Below are positions 1-8,482 of a stretch of 19,817 bases of DNA, piece after piece; the stretch's first letter is position 1, and each line of letters starts with the position of its first letter. The position numbers and the translations under genes are program-made. Source of the stretch: Hyphochytrium catenoides (lineage: Eukaryota; Sar; Hyphochytriomycetes; Hyphochytriales; Hyphochytriaceae); the NCBI GenBank assembly GCA_900088475.1, contig FLMG01002033.1, positions 1-19,817 on the forward strand, given 5' to 3'. The notes beneath the pieces are model-generated. The model did no database searches, was not told where the DNA came from, and saw only the letters and a list, made by a program, of their open reading frames with translations.

Positions 1-28
1 GGGGGAGAGAGAGAGAGAGAGAGAGAGA
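1..28. repeat. (GA)n microsatellite
   Basis: An almost pure GA dinucleotide tract opens the window and grades into GAA/GAAA-rich sequence to about position 40. It is a simple-sequence repeat. It makes neighbouring six-frame ORFs look longer than chance, but nothing suggests it is coding. Confidence 0.9.
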
Positions 29-456
29 AGAAAGAAAGAGATTGGAACCGGAGTTGTTTGTCGCTCTTCTCTTCCTTGTCTCCTCAGTTTCTCGTGACAG
101 ACCAACAATCATCAGCTTTTTGCTACCTACTCCTTTCCCCACCTTACCACTTGCCAGCACCAAGAAGAAGAGATTTCCCTCATGCTATCACTGGGCTGGC
201 ATTGCATGGCGAAGAAAAAAAGAGAACGCGTCCTAGAGAGAAGGGAGCTCAGGGGAGGACGAGGAGTATGCGAACAGCCTGGGTCGGGTGTTTGAGCCAA
301 TCAGGAGGGCAAATGTCTTCACTCATCAACATCATCCTCTTCTCTCGGTCGCAAGCAATCATCTCCTGCAGTTCACCCACCTTAGAGCGTCCGCTGCTGC
401 ACTCCATCCTCTAGATCGTGGCCCACTATCCGCGACCTGCAAGCTGCTATAACAAT
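29..456. other. No supported gene; upstream of Kazal locus
   Basis: Two overlapping open frames (42-236 and 58-414 on +) cross this stretch. Their translations are low-complexity and Ser/Leu/Pro-rich with no recognisable domain, and nothing links them to a splice structure. I treat the stretch as non-coding. It would contain the promoter of the Kazal-like locus that starts at 457. Confidence 0.5.
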
Positions 457-969
457 ATGAAGCTCACAACGCCTTTCCTGTTCGTGGCGCAGCCCTCGCT
501 TCTTGTGCGGCATCCGCCGCGGCAGCTTCTTATAGCCTTCGCGGACGGCAGCAGCAGGACTGTGTCTGCACCAGTACTTTGACCCATTCTGCTACACAGG
601 AAAGACACACTCGAAGCGCGCCTGCTTACGCTGCGCCGAAGAGGATGTCAAGGAAGATGAAGTCAAAGTTGGCATCTGACACACTCGGAGGAGCCAATGG
701 CGGCGGCGGAGGAGGAGCTATACTTGTATGGTCCACCTTCCTGCATCTGCCCCGCTCTTCATTATCGCCTTGTTTGCTACAGGGGTTCGACGTATTATGT
801 CAACGGAACATCGGCAGGCTCCCGGTGGCGTCATCGACCAGCAGAGAGAGAGAGACGAAGATGGTCAAAGAAGCTAGAGAATGAGAGTGCGGGACAGAGA
901 GTTGGCTTGCCATGTAACGCTATATCAGACCCTCTAGGAACAATAGACTTTTATTTGTATAGTAGGTAG
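457..969 (+). pseudogene. Decayed Kazal-type protease inhibitor locus (two modules, several frame changes)
   Basis: ATG at 457 begins MKLTTPFL, like the MKLQTP start of the minus-strand Kazal gene at 2203. The apparent signal-peptide/Ala-rich stretch (ALASCAASAAAASYS, about 501-546) is in another frame. The C-V-C-T beginning of a Kazal core (558-572) shares that second frame, while the rest of the core (YFDPFCYTGKTHSKRACLRC, 575-634, stop at 679) is in a third. A second module follows at 742-822 (CICP ... LVCYRGSTYYVN), but Ser stands where the Kazal Cys residues after TY-x-N are expected (GTSAGS). Kazal domains are Cys-rich serine-protease inhibitor folds, usually secreted. At least two single-base frame changes and the lost cysteines suggest a pseudogene. 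Assembly indels or unmodelled introns are alternatives, although no intron of normal length fits. Confidence 0.5.
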
Positions 970-1696
970 TAGAGCGCGCACATGAACGCTATTAACAGAT
1001 ATCATCTTGGCGCCCTCCTTGCTCTTTCTATGAATGTGTATCCTCTTATGAGGTTGAATTTGACATTCTTACATCTTCCTAGCCATTGCTGGCCGAGAGC
1101 AGACGGAGAAGTCTCTCTCAGCCCTTCTCCTTCCTCTTCGTCTTTTGACTAGCCTTTCTTCCCCTTGAGTGATATGTTTTGTCTATGAGCTTCATATCCC
1201 ACAAGATGAACCTTTGCTCGCTTATGAGATTATGAGCAGAGAGAGAGAGAGACAGAAACAAAGAAGAAGAGAGAGTGCAAAGATAGGAGCAAATCAGAGT
1301 GCAGGAGGTGGACCTAGAGCGAGCGAGCGAGCGAGAGAGAGAGAGAAAAGAGGACGAGACAGATAGAGGTCCAGCAATGCCTTCTTTCACTTTCAAACCA
1401 TCTTCATGACAGAATCTGATGCTTCATCTATCTAGCAAAGGACCATTAAGTGCACAATGGCGATATTAAAGCAACAAGCAGTGCAGAAGATAGGTACTGA
1501 GCCACCGTCATTGGGAAAAAGGTGCATAAATAGATATCACGTCTTAGAGGGGTAACGTAGGAGACGTACCCTGCGCCCCTGAGCTTCTCTTCCTTTCTAA
1601 GAAGGACCAAGAGGGCCCTTTAGGTCCTCGTCCTCTTTTCTGCCTCTCTTCTCTCTCTCTCTCTCTCTCCCTCTCCCTTCCACATATAGTCAGTAT
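970..1696. other. Microsatellite-rich spacer between convergent Kazal loci
   Basis: No gene seen. It contains GA/CT tracts near 1230-1250, a GCGA-then-GA tract at about 1318-1348 and a CT tract near 1651-1678. Open frames here (for example 1169-1366 +, 1118-1396 -) are mostly Arg/Glu/Ser repeats produced by these tracts. The spacer would hold the 3' ends of both convergent Kazal transcripts. Confidence 0.55.
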
Positions 1697-2203
1697 CTAT
1701 GCCCTTCTCCTCCACTCTCCCCCCTTTCCACTAGCAATGGGGTTTCTTGCCCTAGAGCCGACGTAGTGGCGTGTCTCGCTATAGTCTTCACATGAACCCT
1801 CATCAGCGTCACGGTTACGTCTTTCCTTCTCTTCTGGGTCGTCTTCAACTCCGCAGAGCAAGAGGCAACGGTTGTTGTAAGTCTTCCCCATGTAGCAGAC
1901 AGGCTCATAGTCCGCACTGCAATTGCAAGGAGGGCATGATCCCTCAGAAATCTTGGTCTCATCCAGTTCTTCTTTCTTCAAGGAGCATTGGAGGCAAATC
2001 CTGTTGGAGTACGTCTCTCACTTGTAGCACACAGGCAAATCAACGGACGGGCACCGGCAGTCAGCCAGTGAGTTTACTCCGGTCGACGCAGTTAGCCCTA
2101 TTGGATTCCTTGAGCCTGCGCGTAGTACCATTGTCGTTGTGGTGCATCCACTCACAAGCACAACAAGCAGTAGGGGTTTGATGATTGGGGTCTGGAGCTT
2201 CAT
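1697..2203 (-). pseudogene. Secreted two-domain Kazal-type inhibitor with one in-frame TGA
   Basis: One minus-strand frame runs from ATG at 2203 to a stop at 1697 (168 codons), broken only by a TGA at 2018-2020. The N-terminus MKLQTPIIKPLLLVVLVSGC is a typical signal peptide. Two Kazal-like domains follow. Domain 1 is CRCP-x6-VCYK-[TGA]-ETYSNRICLQC and closes with SEGSC. Domain 2 is CNCSADYEPVCYMGKTYNNRC ending LLLC, and closes with DEGSC. The tail is charged. The TGA sits exactly where domain 2 has its conserved Gly (YMGKTY versus YK*ETY), so it is one substitution from GGA. The only GT...AG pair spanning it would make a 21-nt intron and delete conserved residues, so splicing is unlikely. 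It could be a recent pseudogene, a read-through gene or a base-call error. It is convergent with the decayed paralog at 457-969. Confidence 0.65.
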
Positions 2204-2463
2204 TGTTATTACTTAGATATCAGCTGCCTGGTGGGTGGTGTGGCGGCGTGGGGCTTGGTGACGATGCAAGTAGACTGGGAATTGAAAAGTGAACGCTCTA
2301 AGGAGCAGGGTTCCCGAAAGAGAAAAAGTGCTGGCTGTGCCCCTTCATCTCTCTTCCTCTAACAAGCCATCCCTCTAATAAGTTACAGACCTACAACGAG
2401 CAAGATAAAGAGGTCGTGCCAATCCAGTCTTGTCTAATAAGTGAGAGAAGACGAGGGGCAAAC
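2204..2463. other. Upstream region of the minus-strand Kazal gene
   Basis: I see no gene. This segment lies 5' of the Kazal gene whose ATG is at 2203 and 3' of the candidate minus-strand exons ending at 2464. No clear TATA box or other recognisable element was identified. Confidence 0.4.
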
Positions 2464-2926
2464 TCAGAACGCCAGAAGAATGCGCCATAGTGCCTCAGTA
2501 GTACGGCAAGTTCTCTGTCTTATACCTCTGTCCTTTTCCTGCTTGCCTTCGTCACTACCAGTCGCTTGGCAAGGTACCAATCAAAAGTGGAGTTTGGAAT
2601 GTGGGACTAACCTTCTTCTGCTGGACCTCTTCCGAGAGGAAGAGACGAGTCATCAGACTTTCTGGATTCATTGTTTTTAGAACATTATCCCTGAAGAACT
2701 CTGAGCTGCCGTCGCTCGTAGCTTTGATCACGCACGGCCGGTGGAACTTATTTAGGGCGTTGTGTTGCCCTTCCTTTCTCACCCTCCCTTCTCTGTTGGA
2801 CGTTGACACCAGGAAGTACAGTCCGCGAAGAAATGATCTTCTTTCATGACGGCATGCTTCACGCACCGTGGACCCCAGCTCCGTCTCTATTATGCACTGA
2901 CGAATGGAGGTTGTTCCTCTCTATCT
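2464..2926 (-). CDS. Candidate two-exon minus-strand gene (partial, unrecognised)
   Basis: A minus-strand frame is open from about 2926 to 2612 and ends at a good donor (AAG|GTTAGT). A 70-bp intron (2542-2611) with an AAG acceptor would join it in phase 0 to a short exon 2541-2464 ending in TGA. The predicted protein is non-repetitive and charged (segments SFLRGLYFLVSTSNREG, MNPESLMTRLFLSEEVQQKK), more like real coding sequence than its neighbours. No family is recognised. The upstream boundary is weak: the sequence before 2926 is purine-rich on this strand, a poor context for an acceptor, and there is no good in-frame ATG near the start. A plus-strand frame (2846-3181) overlaps it. Treat as a hypothesis. 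Confidence 0.25.
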
Positions 2927-3334
2927 ATTACTCCGCACTTTCTTACTTCCTTCTTTCTTTCTTCTCTTCTAAACAGTACCTACTCTTTCTTTTCTCTAGC
3001 ATACTCCGACTCTTCTTCTTCTTCTTCTTCTTCTTCAGTCTTTTCGGTCCGGCTCTTTCCTGGTCGTCCTCCTCGGTCTGGCGGCAAAGGGGCCCTGTCG
3101 CGATTTAGCACTTCGAACTCTATTGTTATGAGACTACCAAGCCCTAGTACAGTAGTAGTAGAAGCCTATAGTCACCTCTAAAACGGTACTAGGACAGGCC
3201 GTCCGCCACACAAAGTGGGCTTCTTTCCAAGTGTGGGGTCATTCTTATTAGGCTTTTTTAGTATAGGCGTAAGGGCGTATTGTATGTGGACTTCGACCTT
3301 TGCATTGGGAGCTTGTGAGGAGGGTAGTTCTACC
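2927..3334. other. Pyrimidine-rich spacer with (CTT)n tract
   Basis: It contains a (CTT)n tract at about 3012-3036 ending in TTCAG, which could act as a plus-strand splice acceptor, and a short GTA repeat near 3149-3160. A plus-strand frame (2846-3181) passes through and encodes poly-Ser then a Ser/Pro/Arg-rich tail. The poly-Ser comes from the microsatellite, so I do not call a gene. Confidence 0.35.
3012..3036. repeat. (CTT)n trinucleotide microsatellite
   Basis: Eight consecutive CTT/TTC units. On the plus strand this would read poly-Ser or poly-Leu depending on frame, and on the minus strand a GAA tract. Simple-sequence repeat. Confidence 0.85.
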
Positions 3335-4855
3335 TTAGTTGATAGCCCACGAGAATAGACTAACCCGTGATCCCCGACGAAGGCAGCATCCCAGAAAGGC
3401 GTAAGGCCTCATGGACGGATGGAGAGAATGTAAGCAGGCAGAGGTCTTTGAGGTGCTGGGGCCGCAGCTGAGATGCGCCACCAGCCGGACCAGAAGAAGG
3501 GAAGCTTGCAATTCGAGCAGTGCCAGAAGGAGCAGGGAACGACGAAGAAAATGCATCATCTTGAGAAAACGGTAGAGAAAGAGCGGTAGAAGAGAAAGGG
3601 ATCGCAGAAAGAGGAAGGCGAGCGCCCCCGGGGTGCTTGGATCTAAGAATAGAAAGAGTTTCCGCCGATGGAGAAGAAGCAATACCTTCTGACAAGAGGG
3701 TAACGACAGCTTTTGGAAACAGTCCGGCTTTAGCCAGTTTGGACGCTGGACGCTATTTGATAGTGGGAGAAGTTTCGTAGTGGCTGCAGGGCTACTAGCA
3801 GGCTGATGAAAGGGCAGAGAAGACGGATGACAAGCCGCTCCTGTCTCGTCCCACAGAACCCAGTAAATCGCCAGCTTGTCACCGAGAGAGACGGTGTAAA
3901 ATCACGTCAGAGAGATTGTCCTTTCTGGCACGGGGGCAGCCGGAGGAGAGTAGCGAACGACAGCTTCTGGGAAAAAGGTGGATTGAAGACCAAGAAGCAG
4001 TGGAGTTGAAAAAAATAGCGCACGTCTTGAGCAACGATTGAGAAGCAAAGAGCTCAGTAATCTAAGTTGGACGATGGACTCTTGCGGATAGACGTTCATG
4101 GGAGCTGGCAGATTTCATGAGGGACAGGTGACAGGGTTCTTGCGAAGGAGATGAGAGAAGGAGAAGGAAGAAGTCTGAGAGGGGTGCTCTGTGAGTGAGA
4201 AAGAAGAGGAAGCAGCATTGAAGGGAGAGGGGAAGAGGAGGGTCCACAGGAGGGCGGAGGAAGAGAAGAGGAGGCAGTAGGGAAGAGTGGCAGCCGAGAA
4301 AGAGGAGAGGAAGAGGTGGTGGGTGGCAGGCGGCTGGAAGATGCTGAACCCGCCATCACCTGGGTGAAGTGTTCGCGGCGCAGTTGATGGTTCCGTTCGG
4401 CGAGGAACAACAGGATTTAAAATTCAGACATACGACCATTTGGTAGGTGCTGGAAAAGTTTGGACTGGCTGAGGCTTGGCGCCAATGTGGATAGGGGACA
4501 GGGCAAATGTTGGGAGAGAGCGCCGCACGAAGAAGACCCCTGCTTTGACTTGGCGAGCTGCAGTAGTTGGAGCTCCAGAAGAAATGTCAGCTAAAAGCGC
4601 TGCACAACCTGGTCAATGACACTTTCTTCCATCAATAGACTCGTGCATCAACCTTCTTTTTGCTGGTGCCGAACGCCGCACTGGGCCTTGATACAGAAAT
4701 GAGGATACCATCTCACCATCCGCAGCTGTGCGAGGAGTAGCTGCTACTCTAGATGCAGCAGCAGAAGAGGAGAACCTCATTGGGCACTTCTCCTCCTGTT
4801 TCCAATCCCAGATGCCCACCCAGTTCACCTCTACACCCACGACTCCCGCTGCCAT
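3335..4855 (-). CDS. Weak candidate: Ser/Pro/Ala-rich minus-strand gene remnant(s)
   Basis: Several minus-strand open frames follow one another: 4855-4613 (starts MAAGVVGVEVNWVGIWDWKQ, stops at TGA), an in-frame continuation to about 4432 (ADISSGAPTTAARQVKAG...), 4410-4096, 4099-3902 and about 3762-3360. They share a recurring motif: VKAGVFFVRRSL, STFFPEAVVRYSP and AKAGLFPKAVVTLL, in three successive segments. The remaining composition is Ser/Pro/Ala/Leu-rich. This could be an intron-containing gene with degenerate internal repeats, or a decayed tandem duplication. No domain is recognised and I could not build a phase-consistent exon chain, so the boundaries are approximate. Confidence 0.2.
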
Positions 4856-4877
4856 TGAGGACGCTTCTTCTTACGAG

Positions 4878-5548
4878 CTATCTGTCTACATAGATAGATA
4901 CGTTTACTGCATCAATTGGAGATAATTCAAGGAAGTCTTGCATAGAGGTTCCTACCACGATAATGTGATTGTCTTGACAGAAAGAGGTGCACACTTCTCT
5001 CATTTCTTCTGACGCTGAATGGCGGTTTGTGCCGTGTGCGTGGGGCATCGTCAGTAGCCTACCTAGCATAGAAAACGCTAGAGGGTGATGGGACAAGCGG
5101 TTTAACGCTGAATGACGAACAGCACCGGGGGAACTACTCAAAGGGACTGCTACCTCTTCTTGTCCTTGAATGTTTATTTTAGACCCTGCGGACCTCTCAG
5201 TACGGCTTGGAATGGAGGAGAGACTAAGGTGGTGGACCGCTATTTTGCAGTGATGGACCTTCTAGCTCCCTATTAGGCTCGTAATCCTAATGCGTGGAGA
5301 CATGGACGCCTCTAGGATACCGTGGGCAATAGCTTTATTGCGTTTTCTATGACCATAAATCCATTAAGCGCCCGTACATGCGCCATTAGCACCCCTCCTG
5401 GACTTCTACCTCTCACCTCATCCCCACTCCTCTACTCTTCTTCGTATTGCCCACTGGTGACAGACTGTCTTCTCTTCGTTATCGCGTTCTACCTGCAGAA
5501 TCGAGGCCTCCCGTTGAGGAACTTTGAACGCCCAGCAGCAACGACATG
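4878..5548 (-). other. Possible 5' exons of the minus-strand candidate; otherwise intergenic
   Basis: An ATG at 5548 on the minus strand opens a short frame (MSLLLGVQSSSTGGLDSA) that ends at a plausible GTAGAA donor. A second frame (5141-4878) contains NHIIVVGTSMQDFLELSPID. Neither gives a convincing multi-exon model. The stretch also lies 3' of the adenylate kinase-PH gene, so it may simply be intergenic. Confidence 0.15.
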
Positions 5549-5636
5549 TTAGCGGTGGCGCAACGGCGTTTTCATTCAATGACTTACACCTATGTTGTCT
5601 TTGGCTCTCTTACTACTGGGGCTCTGTGTTCTGAGC

Positions 5637-7559
5637 CTAGGATTGAGGGACAAGGACAGCCTTACGGGCCTCCTGTGAGAGCCTGGTAAAGCTCTCTACC
5701 ATCCAATCTCTCTCCTTTTCTGACGAACACTCTAGGTCCAATGTGCGGTCCCTATCAACGAAAGAGAAGTAGAGGTTGTCCTTCGAAGACGACCCTGACT
5801 TCTTTAGAACATCCGTTTTTCTTCCTATGCAAATCTGTGTATATGCCCATATGATTAGTACCTGAGCCCAGTCCTTGAATAATAGCAACGTTTCTCTAGG
5901 TTGAATAAAGATAGTGCAACAAACAGGGTTGTTAAGCAAAGGATATACCTCTTTAACATCAGCTAGCGAGATGCTGCGATCAGCGCTTGGTGTGAGCCTG
6001 GCTCCGGGATTAGTCCAAGAGAGCCAGGAGAACTCTGCATCACAAAAAAGCCGGCGCTCGTGCGGTCGACCCATCTTCCCATGCTTCAATATCTCAATCT
6101 TTCCTGATGAATAAGAAGGAAACGCAAGAAGAGCGAACAGAGTTACAGCTCGTTATACCCGGGGGAGAAGTCATGATGTCACACAAACCTAGGAGTAAGC
6201 TCGCTTTGAACGTCTCATAATTCTTGGGATTTGTCGAGGTGCTCCCCTGCTGCGGACTCTCCTCGCTCTTCTTTTCTGGCACCCGAGACTCCTTCACTAA
6301 GGTGGCTGTTTGCTCTAACTGCTGGTTGTCCGGCGGTTGCTTAGCCGAAGATACAGACTCTTCTTCAGACTCTGATTCCTCTCGTCTTGCACTAGGCTGC
6401 AACCCTAACTTCTCGCATATCTTCGTGGTAACGTCCTCCACATCGCCACTCCCATCCACGCGACACAGGATTTGCTCATACTTTGATAGCAAAGGAGAAA
6501 TGGAGCTGGAAAGAAATAGCTTAATATGCCGGTGTAAACGAAGATGAGCAAAGATGTACAAGCGAAGATGAGCAAAGATGTACAAGCGAAGATGAGCAAA
6601 GATGTACAAGCGAAGATGAGCAAAGATGTACAAGCGTACTAAGCAGAAGAGGAAAAGGATATGTCGAGACAGTGTGACGACGTCCATTCGGAGAGCAGTG
6701 CAAAAAGAATATGGGGAGAAGAGCCCACAGAAAGGAAGAGAGTACAGGGCCAGCCAGACCTGCGAAAGGCTTCAAGTCTCCCTTGAAGACTGCTAAGGTT
6801 GTCATCCACGCGCTGCACCAGCACGTAAGAGGGTGAGACTACTTAGAGATCCCTCAATCTAATACGCTCAGCGCTACTGACCTGAATAGATCTTCTTCGT
6901 GCTGCTGGAGTAGGAGGTTGATTTAGTTGGGTGTGATAAATTTCGCCCGTAATTTTATCTACTAATCGGCCCGTGATGCGATGCTCGATCGTCAGAGTAT
7001 CCACCTTGCGATAGAGGTTAGCCCGCACGGGGACACGGGCTATGCGGAGCCACTAACCTCTAAGAGAAGAACCTTTATGGGGTAGATCTTTGAGGCCTCA
7101 ATTGCATTTGCCTGGGCTATTGTCATAGGAAAACCGTCCAGAACCCATCCATCTCTTTGGCAGTCCTCTTCGTTGAGCCTTTGACGAACCATCTCCACAA
7201 TAGTCTGCGTTAACGGCCGTTATCATACACTCGAGATCCTAAGCAAGGGATTTTCTAGAGTCGGCTGGCAAGAAAGAAGTACTGGATCGTACCTCATCTG
7301 GCACAAGCTTGTTCTCTTTTATGCACGCAGAGGCCAAAGCGCCTTCAGTAGAACCCCGCCTGATGTTCTGCTTGAGAAGCCCGCCGGGTGCAATGTGAAC
7401 AACCCCAAGCTTGGCACCAAGATTTCTGGAAATTGTCGTTTTCCCAGAGCCTGAAGGTGAGGTCAGTGCCGTACCCGTCCCTTCATCACCACTAACATAC
7501 GCACCTGGAGGTCCTAGGAGTATGACTCCTAGAGGCGTTGTCGGCATAGGAGTAGTCAT
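5637..7559 (-). CDS. Adenylate kinase fused to a C-terminal PH domain (8 exons, 401 aa)
   Basis: Exons, in transcript order: 7559-7505, 7450-7293, 7204-7058, 7004-6882, 6812-6760, 6505-6189, 6103-5949, 5834-5637 (stop); all junctions keep phase. Residues 10-212 form a nucleoside-monophosphate kinase: P-loop GPPGSGKTT (16-24), LDGFPMT (93-99), a LID with [17 protein letters not shown], and an R-x-D-D element (162-165) before the C-terminal [10 protein letters not shown]. These enzymes interconvert ATP + AMP with 2 ADP (or related NMPs). Two AMP-site signatures are altered: APGGLLK (39-45) where STGDLLR is usual, and DGFPM for DGFPR. A Ser/Glu-rich linker (about 215-275) leads to a PH-type domain (about 283-392: [42 protein letters not shown]) that could bind phosphoinositides or a protein partner. 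An in-frame TAG lies just upstream of the ATG. Substrate and membrane targeting are inferred. Confidence 0.85.
6539..6634. repeat. Perfect 4 x 24-bp minisatellite inside an intron
   Basis: Four identical head-to-tail copies of a 24-bp unit beginning CGAAGATGAGCAAAGATG (6539-6562, 6563-6586, 6587-6610, 6611-6634). They lie wholly inside the 254-bp intron 6506-6759 of the adenylate kinase-PH gene. In minus-strand translation the unit reads as an eight-residue LYIFAHLR repeat, but that frame is intronic. The zero divergence implies recent expansion. Confidence 0.95.
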
Positions 7560-8482
7560 CCTCTCACTGTCAGGTTGTTCCTATCTCTTGGAGCTAAACC
7601 TGATTGTTGAGACGGAACACGAATTATGGTATGGAGCTGACAAGCAGATATATGGAGATTGCAGCCCGGGGACAGCTGCTACTTCGCCAGCAGCCAGCAA
7701 CTCTTGGCCAGCCAGCCAGCCAGCCCTACTTCAGGTCTCCCTAGGTAGTCAGGCGCAGCACCTTCCCTCGTTGATTGGGGATTCTTATTTTCAGTGTTCC
7801 TAGGCACCTCCTTCTCCGAGAGGATGACTGGGGTAGCTTTGCATTACTATTACAGCTGACAATAGACTTTTGGTTGTTGAGGGCTGTATTCTTACCCCCA
7901 GCGGCCGTTATTTGCTGTCTCAAGCGTTGCTCTCTCCTTTTCCTCTACCTCCACGCCCAACCCCAAGAAATAAAAGTGGATCTCGATAGAAGAAGATCGT
8001 CCTCGAGGTAGCTCTCCACTCCTCTTCCTTCCTCCACAGCAGCAGGATGTAAATGTCTTCCCCTCACGACCTCGCTTCTCTTCTTGTGCACTGGTAGATC
8101 CAAGAAGCCGTAAGCCACAGATCGCCTAATATCTACGTAGCAGAGGCTTTATATAGCAGCGGAGCAATGTGACTGTGGTGCTTCGTCGTGTCGTGCTGCA
8201 TGCAATTTGAACATCAATTGTTTATTATTTGAGCAAGACGTTCACATGACTCAAGTACGAGAGTTGGAGCATAACGCTCCCCAAAAGTGCACAAGCCCCA
8301 CACCGTGGTGCAAATGGGAGTAGATAGAGATCGCAGAGGTGTTAGGTGCGAGAAAAGGCGTTGCGAAAATGGCTAAGAATAACTCTTCGAGGAAGGAGCA
8401 TCTGGGAAGCACTCCCCGATTTATCTTTTCTGCTGTCCTCGCGTTCAGTTCAGAGGAGCTCCTCCAAAGAAGTTTGTGTGCC
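7560..8482. other. Intergenic: promoter of adenylate kinase-PH gene and 3' end of repeat-protein gene
   Basis: About 0.9 kb separates two tandem minus-strand genes. It has a short (CCAG)n run at about 7706-7726 and no convincing exon. Open frames such as 7741-7923 (-) and 8251-8514 (-) have no recognisable domain or usable splice phase. The 5' UTR and promoter of the adenylate kinase-PH gene should lie just above 7560. Confidence 0.45.

Noticed and set aside
1118-1396. Overlapping ORFs on both strands rich in Ser/Leu or Arg/Glu
   Set aside because: They arise from GA/CT microsatellites; there is no domain, no start context and no splice support.
2018-4615. In-frame TGA codons (2018-2020 and 4613-4615) as evidence for TGA recoding
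   Set aside because: The repeat-protein gene ends with TGA at 8483-8485 and other genes use TAA or TAG. Two interruptions in doubtful loci are better explained by decay or sequence error.
6094-6687. Long minus-strand ORF of 197 codons containing an LYIFAHLR repeat
   Set aside because: Its first third is intron with the 24-bp minisatellite and its last part is the next intron. Only 6505-6189 is exon, shown by adenylate kinase continuity (RLEAF joined to [20 protein letters not shown]) and splice signals.
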